Of a DNA stretch of 64,000 nt, positions 9,661 to 18,697 are shown piece after piece; position 1 is the first letter of the stretch, and each line of letters starts with the position of its first letter. Below the pieces are notes generated by a model. That model was not told where the DNA came from, did not search any database, and was given only the letters and a program-made list of their open reading frames with translations. Where the stretch lies: positions 1-64,000 of the forward strand of contig CAVZNR010000027.1 of the NCBI GenBank assembly GCA_963776675.1. The letters run 5' to 3'. The stretch is from Hyphomicrobium_A sp963776675 (GTDB taxonomy: Bacteria > Pseudomonadota > Alphaproteobacteria > Rhizobiales > Hyphomicrobiaceae). The translations under genes and the position numbers were made by a program.

Positions 9661-9856
9661 CGACGCGATACGAATGACGCAACGTCACGCTACACCGGGC
9701 GGGGCCGGCATTGTCTGCCGGCGGATCGTTTCCACAAATGACTTTGCCGGCATAAGCTCGCGGGGCGGCAGCTCATTAAGCTTTTGCCGAGGCTAAGGTG
9801 GCAACCCCGGATCAGCTCGCCCATTTACGCTGTGCGCCCGAGACCGGGGCGGGCGC

Positions 9857-11251
9857 ATGGTGGAGATGACCCTTGCACGAGGACGACGCGTGAGGTGCCT
9901 GGCGAAATTCGGTGCAGGCCTGGCGCTTGCCGCCATGATGGTGCTTTCGCCACGCAGTGCGCTGGCCGAACCCACCACGGCCGTTCCGACCGGCGCCTTC
10001 CTCGACAGCATCGGCGTCGTCAGCACGTTTCCCGATCGCGGACAGCCGCTCGCCGAAACCATCGAAATGATCCGCTACTGCGGCTTTCGCTGGGTGCGGG
10101 CCGGCATCGAAGGCTTGAGCGAGACGGGTCCCACCACCATGCAGACGTTCCTCGACCTGCATCGCGCAACCGGCGTGCGGCTGAGCTGGGGGCTGGTCAG
10201 CGGCGGGACCGACATCGGGCTGCTGATCGATACCGCCAGGGTGCTGGCCAAGGCCGGCGCGCTGCTGGCCATCGAAGGCAACAACGAGCCCAACAACTGG
10301 GGCGTCACCTACAAGGGCGAGACGGGCGGCGGGGACGAGCGGTCGTGGATGGCGGTCGCCAAGCTGCAGCGCGACCTGTATCGCGCCGTCAAGAGCGACC
10401 CCGTGCTGGCGAAATATCCGGTGTGGTCGATCTCGGAGCCGGGCGCGGAGCGCGACAACGTCGGCCTGCAGTTCCTAAAGATCCCGCACGGCGCCAATAC
10501 CCTGATGCCCGACGGCACGGCGTACGCCGACGCCGCCAACGTGCACAACTATATCTATCATCCCCATTCGCCGAAGCCGGCGGACAACAAGACGTGGAAC
10601 GCCGCCGATCCAAGTGCTGCATCCAAGGTCGACGGCCTGTTCGGCAACTTCGGGATCACCTGGGGGAAGTGGTTCAAGGGCTACGCCCAGCGCGAGCTCA
10701 ACACGCTGCCGCGCGTCACCACCGAGACGGGTGCGCAGGTCGGAGGGGCGGTGACGGAGGAGCTGCACGCCCTGAACCTGATGAGCATGTATCTCGCCCA
10801 GTTCAAGCGCGGCTATGCCTATACGTCGGTCTACCTGCTGCGCGACCGCACCGACGAAAGCGGCAACCAGGCGTTTGGCTTCTATGATGCCGACTACGAG
10901 CCGCGCAAGGCCGCGCTCTACCTGCACAACCTGACGACCATTCTGGCGGACAAGGGCCGGCGCGCAGCTCTCGGCCAGCTCGACTTTGCGATCCCCGACC
11001 AGCCCGACACCGTCCACGACCTGCTCCTGCAGCGGAGCGACGGCACGTTTCAGCTGGTTCTGTGGGGCGAGCGGCTGACCGGCGAGGACCACGTGACCGT
11101 GCGCTTCGGCGCCAGGCATGCTGAGGTGACGATCTATGATCCGACGGTCGGGACCGGGCCGGTTCAGACGCTGAGGGATGTCTCGGAAGCCAAGCTGACG
11201 CTCTCAGATCATCCGCTGGTGTTGGAGATTGCGGGAGATGGGGTGCGTTGA
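9857..11251 (+). CDS. Secreted glycoside hydrolase (clan GH-A type TIM barrel)
   Basis: 464 residues with a Sec signal peptide (GLALAAMMVLSPRSALA, cut near residue 37). The barrel shows the two clan-A acids: NEP in EGNNEPNNWG (acid/base, end of strand 4) and TETG in RVTTETGAQVGG (nucleophile, strand 7). Aromatic GYAYTSVYLL and a C-terminal beta-sandwich-like tail follow. Such enzymes cut beta-linked glycans (GH5/GH39-like); the substrate cannot be read. The ATG at 9866 is an alternative start. It stands alone, 275 bp before the glycan-synthesis island, so it may act on the cell's own exopolysaccharide. Confidence 0.75.
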   Translation: MVEMTLARGRRVRCLAKFGAGLALAAMMVLSPRSALAEPTTAVPTGAFLDSIGVVSTFPDRGQPLAETIEMIRYCGFRWVRAGIEGLSETGPTTMQTFLDLHRATGVRLSWGLVSGGTDIGLLIDTARVLAKAGALLAIEGNNEPNNWGVTYKGETGGGDERSWMAVAKLQRDLYRAVKSDPVLAKYPVWSISEPGAERDNVGLQFLKIPHGANTLMPDGTAYADAANVHNYIYHPHSPKPADNKTWNAADPSAASKVDGLFGNFGITWGKWFKGYAQRELNTLPRVTTETGAQVGGAVTEELHALNLMSMYLAQFKRGYAYTSVYLLRDRTDESGNQAFGFYDADYEPRKAALYLHNLTTILADKGRRAALGQLDFAIPDQPDTVHDLLLQRSDGTFQLVLWGERLTGEDHVTVRFGARHAEVTIYDPTVGTGPVQTLRDVSEAKLTLSDHPLVLEIAGDGVR

Positions 11252-11526
11252 GGGCCGAGAGCCGGCGATAGGCGGGTCGCCTAAGTTGTCCCGGTCTCCG
11301 AGCTGCCGACGGACGCGACAGGAACTAGGGGGCCCGTGTGGTTAACAGAGACCGCGGCAAGCGACCCCGCGATCAATCCGTATACGGCTTGATGCGCGTG
11401 TCTCTAAACCGCCTTCAACTAGTGTGAATATAGCCGAGGCTTGTGTCTCACCGCTCGACAAAGGACCGTCCCGCGAAGCTCGAGTTCAACACCTAATTGT
11501 GTTTCGTTAAGGAAGGGATTTGCGTC

Positions 11527-12678
11527 GTGTTCGGCCTCATAAAACCACGAAAATTTCCCCGCGGCGTTGAGAGTACGTTGTCGTCGGCCATACAGGACGC
11601 GGTCCACATTATGGGTGGCAAGTTACCGCCCCCCTCAAATCTCTTTTCCTCGCTTCCCCAGTCGTGGACGCCGGTTCTCGATCTACTTGTCGATGCGGCC
11701 GTTCAGCGGCGGGAGGCGCGTCACGAACTCTATGTTCATTGTACGCTCACCGAGGTCAACCGCTGGAGCCTCAGGTGGCTTCACAAGCGCTTGCGCTACG
11801 AGCTGATGGCAAGGGCGGCACTGAACGAAATCCGAGCCGCAAAGTTGCGCGGCGCAATTGTGTGGAATGGCCAACTGGGTCGAGGCGCAGTTGCGACGCT
11901 CACTCTACGCGAGCTTCGCATTCCGACGCTTTACTCCGAACTCACACCATTCAAGGGCCGCTACTTTCTCGACCATCTCGGTGTCAATGGTGCATCCTCC
12001 CTCCAAGCAGTGCGTCCGGAGGAACTCGATCCTTACGAGGACGAGGAAGATCTCTACGCCACGCTCAGCGAGCAGTATGTTGGTCGGCGCGGGTCGACAA
12101 GCAACCTGAATGACCCAAAGAGCCTACCCCGCTCTTTCGTGTTCGCCCCTTTGCAGGTGCCAACTGACACGCAAATCCTTCTGCACGGTGGCGCGGTGCA
12201 ACGCCATTGCGAGTACATAGACATATTGCGCCAGCTTCGACCACTTCTGCCGCCGCACGTGAGCCTTGTGGTCAAACCACACCCAGTCTCGCCGTATCGG
12301 GCATCGTATTTGCGCGACGCAATTGCTCCGGATGTTTGCGTCGCAAGCGACTACGAAACACGGGATCTTCTCGAACGGTGCGCTGCGATCGTAACGGTTA
12401 ACAGTAGCGTCGGAATCGATGGGTTCCTTTTCGACAAACCAATTATTGCGCTAGGCAAGGCCCCTTGGATAAAACCGGCGCTGGCAAAACATGTTTGCAC
12501 GCCAGAGGACATCGCCGCGGCAGTCGCTGATCCTCCCGCATTTGACAAGCGACTACGGCAACGTTTCCTGGCGCACTGGTATCACGCTTACACGTGGCGC
12601 GAATCAGAAGACCCGAAAATCCTCGAAGCGTTCGTGGAAACAAAATTTAAGGCCGCACAGCAATATTTGGCAACGTAG
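11527..12678 (+). CDS. Capsule polysaccharide synthesis (KpsS/LipB-like) glycosyltransferase
   Basis: 383 residues from a GTG at 11527, chosen because AAGGAAGGGA lies 8 bases upstream. The central region has LLHGGAVQRHCEYIDIL, SLVVKPHPVSPYR and CAAIVTVNSSVGIDGFLFDKPIIALG, the KPHP and NSS-G patterns of the KpsS/KpsC Kdo transferases and related capsule enzymes (GT-B fold). No signal peptide; cytoplasmic face of the membrane. Codons are clearly more AT-rich than in the flanks. First gene of a three-gene surface-glycan island on one strand. Confidence 0.75.
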   Translation: MFGLIKPRKFPRGVESTLSSAIQDAVHIMGGKLPPPSNLFSSLPQSWTPVLDLLVDAAVQRREARHELYVHCTLTEVNRWSLRWLHKRLRYELMARAALNEIRAAKLRGAIVWNGQLGRGAVATLTLRELRIPTLYSELTPFKGRYFLDHLGVNGASSLQAVRPEELDPYEDEEDLYATLSEQYVGRRGSTSNLNDPKSLPRSFVFAPLQVPTDTQILLHGGAVQRHCEYIDILRQLRPLLPPHVSLVVKPHPVSPYRASYLRDAIAPDVCVASDYETRDLLERCAAIVTVNSSVGIDGFLFDKPIIALGKAPWIKPALAKHVCTPEDIAAAVADPPAFDKRLRQRFLAHWYHAYTWRESEDPKILEAFVETKFKAAQQYLAT

Positions 12679-12787
12679 GCCATCAACCACGAAAACTCCG
12701 ATTGGCACATTCTATCTTGCTATCTTGGGGATCGAGACGGTCGCTTTCCGGCAACATCGCCTAGCGAGTCGGCAACGGGGGATTGCA

Positions 12788-13834
12788 GTGGAGAACTATC
12801 GTGCCGAGATGAAAGCCTTCATCAAGCTGAAACTCGAAACGTTCATCAGAACAAAAGCCCGGCGCCTGAATATATTGACGCCCTCGCCATCTCGATCGAA
12901 TGATCCCGAGCACTACATTACCGCTGTGACGGTGGTGAAAAATGAGCGTCGATATATCCGCGAGTGGATTGAGTTCCACTTACTCATGGGGGTGTCCAAA
13001 TTCATAATCTATGACAATGGAAGCGATGATGACACTGATGCGCTTCTGGAAAGCTATCGCGCCGATGAAATCGTAGCGACGATTCCGTGGCGTCAGTTCG
13101 ATATTTGGGCTGACATGCAATGTACTGCCTACGCGCATGCGCTGGCGAACTTCGGACACGACACCCGGTGGATGGCTTTTTTCGACGTTGACGAGTTCGT
13201 GTTTCCGGTAGAGCTCGAGTCTCTCAGCGAAGTGCTCGGCTCGCGCGAACATCTGCCTGTCCTAGGGGTGATGGGAATCTATTTCGGTACATCTGGACAC
13301 GAGGAGTCGCCCGAGGACTTAGTTGTGAGAAGCTATACTCAAGGCCTTCCCCCGGCCAAGCAACGTGGATGCCCCAAGCTGCTGAACATTAAATGCTTCG
13401 TGCAGCCCGATCTCGTCGATGGCCCGCTCAGCGCTCACTTCTTCAGAATCAAAGGCACAAACGCCGTTGCATTTAACGAACTCGGTCAGGCCCTGCTGAA
13501 ACATCCGCGCAGCCAGCCCGACAAACTGACCTGCGAGGCGATACGCTATAATCACTACTATACGCGGTCGGCGAGAGATTTTGAGCGGAAACTCGCGAGC
13601 GGTGACGTTCGCGGCGCCGCATTTGTCGCCGACCAGATGTATCGCAAAAAGTTATTTTCGAAGATCGAAACTATGACGGCCAGCGACACCTCGATAGAAC
13701 GCCACGCTGGCAGACTTATGGATCGGCTGAGAGCAAAGCTACTCTTCAGCGCGGGTGGCGAGACAATCTCAAGATATGTGCCACACGCCAGAGTCGATGG
13801 CGCAGACGATATGCCCAAAGAAGTGGACGGTTGA
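12788..13834 (+). CDS. GT92-like / GT-A fold glycosyltransferase
   Basis: 348 residues from a GTG at 12788 (GGGGGA seven bases upstream). The N-terminal half has ITAVTVVKNERRYIREWIEF, then IIYDNGSDDDT and the metal-binding FFDVDEFVFP (DxD). The later SAHFF and NHYYTRSARDF are the conserved His motifs of the GT92/DUF23 group. Probably adds a sugar to a capsule or exopolysaccharide unit. Same low-GC character as its neighbours. Donor and acceptor unknown. Confidence 0.75.
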   Translation: MENYRAEMKAFIKLKLETFIRTKARRLNILTPSPSRSNDPEHYITAVTVVKNERRYIREWIEFHLLMGVSKFIIYDNGSDDDTDALLESYRADEIVATIPWRQFDIWADMQCTAYAHALANFGHDTRWMAFFDVDEFVFPVELESLSEVLGSREHLPVLGVMGIYFGTSGHEESPEDLVVRSYTQGLPPAKQRGCPKLLNIKCFVQPDLVDGPLSAHFFRIKGTNAVAFNELGQALLKHPRSQPDKLTCEAIRYNHYYTRSARDFERKLASGDVRGAAFVADQMYRKKLFSKIETMTASDTSIERHAGRLMDRLRAKLLFSAGGETISRYVPHARVDGADDMPKEVDG

Positions 13835-14032
13835 CCTGACCTGCCATAACAAAATCCTCTTCTGCAAGGGCCAAGCTAATCCCGCCTTGTCGGGTCCCCG
13901 CCGATGTTGCGCGCGCAGGCGCTCCGACTCGACGTCTGTGTCATCCGAACACGATTTACCGTCCGATCAGGGACTTGGGGCCTTTGGCGGGACGCGCGGG
14001 CCAAAAGCTCTGCGCACGAATGGGACAACGGC

Positions 14033-14938
14033 ATGGCGCGGCGTAACCTAGTCTTTGCGGTCGGAGACGAGAAAGGCTCTCACCTCACCTGGGCCCAAGG
14101 CTGCCCCTCGCGGAGCTGGGATATTACCCTCAGCTACTTCGGTCGGGCCGCGCAGATCCCGATGCAGCACTACGACCGCATCGAGCCTCAAGGCCGCGGA
14201 GTGAAATGGGGAGCGATAACCGGCTTTTTTGCTGATAATCCAGGCTGGATCGATTGCTACGATTATATCTGGTTTCCAGACGACGACATCATTTGCGATC
14301 CTCAGGACATCAACCGTCTCTTCGATTGCATGCGGGAGTATGATCTTGACATCGCCCAACCAGCGCTGACTGAGGATAGCTATTTTTCACATTTAATCAC
14401 ATTGCAGCAGCCGGACTATGCAATGCGTCTGACGAATTTCGTCGAAGTGATGATGCCTTGCTTCAAGACGGTCTACCTCAAAAACCTTCTCCCGCGACTT
14501 GAGGGTTCCTATACGGGCTGGGGAAGCGACTTTGGCTGGGCAGATGCAAACCTGACGAGCCGGGCAGGAATTATCGACGCCATCGGTATGACGCATGCGA
14601 GGCCCGTCGGCGGCGGTCAGATCTACAGCGTTGCGGCCCGACAAGGGTTAGGAACGGCACAGGAAGAAGCGGCGGCGGCATACGCTCGCTTCGATGTTTC
14701 ACTTAGAATCGCATTTCCTCTTGGCGGTGTCCGCAAGAATGGGCGCGCGGTGGACAACAAGTGGAGCGCCCTGATCGATTTTTACCGCGGCTTGCGCAAG
14801 CTACAGCCAAAATTCGCAGCTCGATCGCAATATACACGATCGCGATATAGAAAGCGGATCTGGAAAGAGGTGCGGCGCATAGCACGGTTCCATCTTTCCG
14901 GAGGTACCAGCGCCAAACTTAGGGTCATGCGCCCCTAG
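14033..14938 (+). CDS. DUF707 protein, glycosyltransferase-like
   Basis: 301 residues. The start at 14033 places the family opening RRNLVFAVGDEKGSHLTW at the N-terminus. Key motifs are YDYIWFPDDDI (a DxD-like acid cluster, about residue 80), DLDIAQPALT, FVEVMMPCF and GWGSDFGWA. These match the DUF707 family, known from plants and some bacteria and often found among glycan genes; biochemical function is unproven. Position in the island supports a GT-A-like role. The C-terminal 50 residues are very basic. Confidence 0.75.
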   Translation: MARRNLVFAVGDEKGSHLTWAQGCPSRSWDITLSYFGRAAQIPMQHYDRIEPQGRGVKWGAITGFFADNPGWIDCYDYIWFPDDDIICDPQDINRLFDCMREYDLDIAQPALTEDSYFSHLITLQQPDYAMRLTNFVEVMMPCFKTVYLKNLLPRLEGSYTGWGSDFGWADANLTSRAGIIDAIGMTHARPVGGGQIYSVAARQGLGTAQEEAAAAYARFDVSLRIAFPLGGVRKNGRAVDNKWSALIDFYRGLRKLQPKFAARSQYTRSRYRKRIWKEVRRIARFHLSGGTSAKLRVMRP

Positions 14939-15246
14939 CAGACATGTCGAAGACGAAAGGTCGCGTAACAATGCCGGAGGATTCCTCCGCTGCCATCTGG
15001 CCTGTCGGAGATTTGGAGTTTCGCTATCGATGCCCGGCATGTGATGCGCCCGCGCGTCAGATGACGTCGAGGACCGGTCCTTTCGTGCGGCACATGTCGA
15101 GAGGGGATGTCCAAGAAGGGCGCCCGCGAGGACTACCGGCGCTGCGACATCATGGTTGCAGCGGCCCAGCGGCCAATTTCGGGACAGACACGTGCTTTGA
15201 TACCGAGATGAGGCAAGTCCGGCGCCGATCTCAGCCGGAAAACAAA
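14939..15246. other. Intergenic between glycan island and tRNA-His
   Basis: 308 bp. The only sizeable ORF (from 14944) runs into the antisense of the tRNA and is not a credible gene. I looked here and at 11252-11526 for a copy of the tRNA 3' end that would mark an integrated island and found none. Confidence 0.4.
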
Positions 15247-15323
15247 TGGTACCGCCTCCCGGACTTGAACCGGGGACCTCTAGATCCACAATCTAGCGCT
15301 CTAACCACCTGAGCTAAGGCGGC
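15247..15323 (-). tRNA. tRNA-His (anticodon GTG), CCA encoded
   Basis: Full cloverleaf on the minus strand, 77 nt. The acceptor arm GCCGCCT pairs with AGGCGGT, the anticodon stem CTAGA/TCTAG closes the loop TTGTGGA (anticodon GTG), and the T arm is CCCGG-TTCAAGT-CCGGG. The discriminator is A73 and CCA is encoded (15247-15249). The first pair is G1:U72 and there is no paired G-1, the unusual alphaproteobacterial tRNA-His form in which HisRS does not need G-1. Confidence 0.95.
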
Positions 15324-15466
15324 ACTCTGCCGGGCTCTTGCCACGTGGGCGGCCCGGGGCGTCTTAAAACCCCCTCAGCGCCCCGATCGTCAAGGGGAAA
15401 CCGAATATGCCGGCCCCCTGCGGTCGTTAGGCCGCAAAGCCGGGCCGTTCTCCTGCACCCACTGCG

Positions 15467-15844
15467 TCAGCCTTTGGGCTGGGCCTTGTGCGCCGCCTCG
15501 GTCATCAGCTTGCCCAGCTCCTGGGCTTGATGCGCATAGGCCTGCATCTGCTTTTGGGCGTAGCGCTGCTGGATCTCGATGTATTCCTTCAGGTCGCGGG
15601 CGCGCGACAGGTCGGAGGCGAAGGCAAAGCTCGCCTGGATGTTCTCCTCCGCGAACTTGGCCACCTGCGTCTGCATCTCCAGCGCGCCCGGGGCCATCAC
15701 GCCCTGGAAAGAGCCGGAAAACGTGTCCTGCACGCGGCGAGCCATGTCCATAAACTGATTGTAGGCGGAGCGGGCTTGCTCCACGTTGCGCTCGGCGAGC
15801 TCGCGTACGGCCTCTGGAATCTCGAACTGCGGCTTGTCGTACAT
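15467..15844 (-). CDS. Phasin family protein
   Basis: 125 residues, no signal peptide, almost entirely amphipathic helix: ELAERNVEQARSAYNQFMDM near the start and an AYAHQAQELGKLMTEAAHKA tail. This is the Phasin_2-type pattern of alphaproteobacterial polyhydroxyalkanoate-granule proteins. A strong GAGGAGGAG precedes the ATG at 15844, which fits the high expression usual for phasins. No PHA synthase is in the window. Confidence 0.85.
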   Translation of the reverse strand: MYDKPQFEIPEAVRELAERNVEQARSAYNQFMDMARRVQDTFSGSFQGVMAPGALEMQTQVAKFAEENIQASFAFASDLSRARDLKEYIEIQQRYAQKQMQAYAHQAQELGKLMTEAAHKAQPKG

Positions 15845-16029
15845 GGCGATCTCCTCCTCGGGGTGGCTTTTTGACACCCGCTTATGGTCCGCGGGCATTA
15901 TGCAATTATAACAAGGGTCGGTGGCGAAGCGATCGTGAAATGAGTGTGGATAGCGCGGCCCCGGCCATCCGGCTCGTGGACGCCTGAAGCTCCCCGCGTT
16001 AACAGACTTTGAGCCCTGGTGTTTCGTCC

Positions 16030-17321
16030 ATGCAAGCCGACGGACAGCGCGCATTGCCACTTTCGACCGGGGCGGGCCCCGAGGCGGCGCTTGCCCGCTG
16101 CCTGGCCCCGGCCTGGGTCATCGACCCTGCCATGGGGCGCGTGATGGCCGCAAATGCGGCGGGTGCGGCACGGCTGGGCCTGCGCCCCGACGCCGCCTCC
16201 GGGACGCTGGATGCCGCCATGCCGGGCCTGGTGCGGCTGCGCGCGCTGATGCACGAGCCTCTGAACGGCGGCCGGCGCGAGCCTCTGATCTTCTGGACCG
16301 CCTATGGCGCGGAAAGCCTCTTGTGCAACGTGAGCGCGCTGGCCGAGCCCGCCTCGCCGGCCCTGGTGCTGGTCTCGATCGTCGGCGCCGAGGAGGAGAT
16401 GGGCGCTGCCAGGCTCCCCGCCCCTCCCAAGACGATCGCCCCGCCCTCGGCCGACGACACCGCGACGATGCAAAAGATCGCGCGCGCCATCCGCACCGGC
16501 TTCGCCAAATCCAAGGAGGAGGTGGTCCCGGAACCCGACGACGACACCGAGACCGAGCCAGGCACCGGCATGGTCGCGGCGCGCGCGCCCGCTTCGACGC
16601 CGCAGCCTCCCGACGTGTCCAAGCTCGCGCACGAGCTCAAGACGCCGCTCAGCGCCATCGTGCTTGCGGCCGAGATCATGAAGGACCAGCGCTTCGGCGC
16701 GCTCGCCAACGAGCGCTATCATAGCTACAGCTCCGACATCCACGACAACGCCCGCCACGCGCTGGAGGTGATCAACCGGCTGCTGGCCGACAGTGCACCC
16801 GAGGACAAGGCGGCGCGGCTGGAGGCGGCCGAGCTCGACTTGAACGCCATTGCGGAAAGCTGCGTGTCGGGCATGCGCCCGCTGGCGGAGAAGGCGCAGC
16901 TCGAGCTCGAGCAGGAGCTGCATTCACGCCTGCCGCGCGTCGTCGCCGACGCCATGTCGGTCAAGCAGGTGCTGTACAATCTGCTCGCCAACGCCATCAA
17001 GTTCACCAAGGCCGACGGCGAGGTGCGCGTCGTCACCGGGCTCGGCTTCGACCGCTCGGTGTTCGTCGCCGTGCAGGACACCGGCCCCGGCATGAGTGCG
17101 GAAGAGATTGCGCGCGCGCTCGACACGGAGACGCCGCCCCGACCCGAGCGCAAGGAGGCCGGCGGGCTGGGCATCGGCCTGCTGCCTCGAGCCTGGCCAA
17201 GGCCAACGGCGCGCGCATCGAGATCAACTCGACGCCCGGCGAGGGCACGGTGGTGCCTGTGTTTTGCGCGCAGCGCGCCCTGCCGCCGCCGCCAAGAGCG
17301 CGAGCGAGAGTTCGAGACTAG
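16030..17321 (+). CDS. Sensor histidine kinase (PAS-like N-terminus), one frameshift near its end
   Basis: No membrane segment. Residues about 20-120 look like a degenerate PAS domain (LAPAWVIDPAMGRVMAANAAG), followed by an acidic, low-complexity linker. The kinase core then shows the H box KLAHELKTPLSAIVLA, N box NLLANAIKFTK, D box DTGPGMS and G2 box GGLGIGL. The frame changes 1 to 3 near 17190 (net -1); the resumed frame gives SLAKANGARIEINSTPGEG and stops at 17321. Soluble orphan kinase; no response regulator is adjacent. ATG at 16030 preferred over TTG at 16009. Confidence 0.75.
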
Positions 17322-17648
17322 ATGATCGCCTCGTTCGCGTACGCCCGCACCAGATGCATGTGTGCTTGGTGCCGCTCTGGGAGTCGCTTCAGCGCCAAGA
17401 CTTCGCGTGACCGCGCAGCGCACGGCAGTCTGCCGCCGCAATGCAGTGCGAAGTCGAGACGACGCCCTCGGGCGTTGGCCCGGAGCTGAGTTCGAATTAG
17501 ACAATTTCTAATCTATTGTCTTTGCATGCACTTTTGTTGACTGTGCGCGCACGAGCACGTTAGGGATGGAGTTCGCGTGGCAAGCCGCCGCCGCCGCGCT
17601 AACGATCCCCGATACCGGGGCCTTGACCCCCGATTATTGGAGCCCCTG
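17322..17648. other. Upstream region of the iron transporter operon
   Basis: 327 bp without a gene. It drops from GC-rich to AT-rich near 17490 and holds the Irr-box-like palindrome listed separately; the operon promoter should lie close to it. Confidence 0.5.
17496..17512. promoter_or_regulatory. Candidate Irr box (iron control element)
   Basis: ATTAGACAATTTCTAAT is a palindrome with perfect ATTAGA/TCTAAT arms. Against the rhizobial ICE form TTTAGAA-N3-TTCTAAA it matches 11 of 14 fixed positions. It is 137 bp upstream of the ferric-iron binding protein start, in an AT-rich patch. The Irr regulator itself is encoded at 37560-38003. Activation by Irr under low iron is the expected logic for an uptake operon. 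Confidence 0.55.
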
Positions 17649-18697
17649 ATGCGGACCTCGCGCGCTTCGCGGCGCCATGCACCCATTGTCGCACTGCTCG
17701 CGCTCGTCGGCATCCGGCCGCGACCGGGCCTGCGCGCGCCGAGGGCGAGGTCAACATCTACTCCTACCGCGAGCCGGGGCTGATCAATCCGCTGCTCGAG
17801 GCCTTCAGCAAAGAGACCGGCATCAAGACCAACGTGGTGTTCGCCACCAGCGGGCTCATCGAGCGGCTGGCGGCGGAGGGGCGCAACAGCCCCGCCGACC
17901 TGCTGCTCACCAACGAGTTGGGCCTGCTGCTGCAGGCCGTCGGCGCCGGCGTGACCCAGCCCGTGCAGTCCGCGGCCCTGGAGAGCGCGATCCCGGCCGC
18001 GCTGCGCGATCCCGGCGGCCAATGGTTCGGGCTGACGCGGCGCGCGCGCGTCGTCTACGCCTCCAAGGACCGGGTGCAGCAGAACGAGATCACCTATGAG
18101 GAGCTCGCCGACCCCAAGTGGCGCAACAAGATTTGCATCCGCTCCGGCCAGCACACCTACAACGTCGCCCTCGTCGCCTCCATGATCGCCCACCACGGCG
18201 AGGAGGCGACCGAGAAATGGCTCACGGGCCTCAAGGCCAACCTGGCGCGCCGGCCTTCGGGCGGCGACCGCGAGGCGGTGCGCGACGTGCAGGCGGGCCT
18301 GTGCGACCTCGCCGTCGGCAACACCTATTACATGGCCTCCATGCTCAAGAACCCGGATCAGAAGGCCTGGGCGGAGGCGGTCCGCATCATCTTTCCCAAC
18401 GCCGCCGACCGCGGCACGCACGTCAACGTCTCGGGCGTGTCGCTGACCAAGAGCGCGCCCAACAAGGCCAACGCGCTGCGCCTCATGGAGTTTCTGGCTT
18501 CGCCGGAGGCGCAGAGGATCTACGCCGAAGCCAACGGCGAGTACCCCGTCGTGGAAGGGGTGCCCGCGTCGTCGCTCGTCAAGAGCTGGGGGGAGCTCCA
18601 CGCCGACCCGCTGCCGCTCGCCAAGATCGCCGAGCTGCGCAAAAAGGCGTCCGAGCTCATCGACCGTGTGCAATTCGATCAGGGGCCGAATTTCTAA
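17649..18697 (+). CDS. Fe(III) ABC transporter periplasmic binding protein (FutA/FbpA type), one frameshift
   Basis: Signal peptide region (HAPIVALLALVGI) then mature EGEVNIYSYREPGLINPLLEAF, a FutA/FbpA-type start. Also visible are VVFATSGLIERLAAEG, the ligand-region VGNTYYMASML and the tail LIDRVQFDQGPNF. The frame changes 3 to 2 between about 17710 and 17737, inside or just after the signal peptide (net -1). Its stop overlaps the next gene (TAATG). Delivers ferric iron to the permease at 19286; no ATPase gene is in the window. Confidence 0.8.

Noticed and set aside
11252..11526. Left attachment repeat of a tRNA-His island
   Set aside because: No copy of the tRNA 3' end was found by eye, and there is no integrase in the window.
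14944..15312. A 122-residue ORF next to the glycan island
   Set aside because: Its end is the antisense translation of tRNA-His (the familiar LPDLNRGPLDPQS pattern) and the rest shows no coding character.
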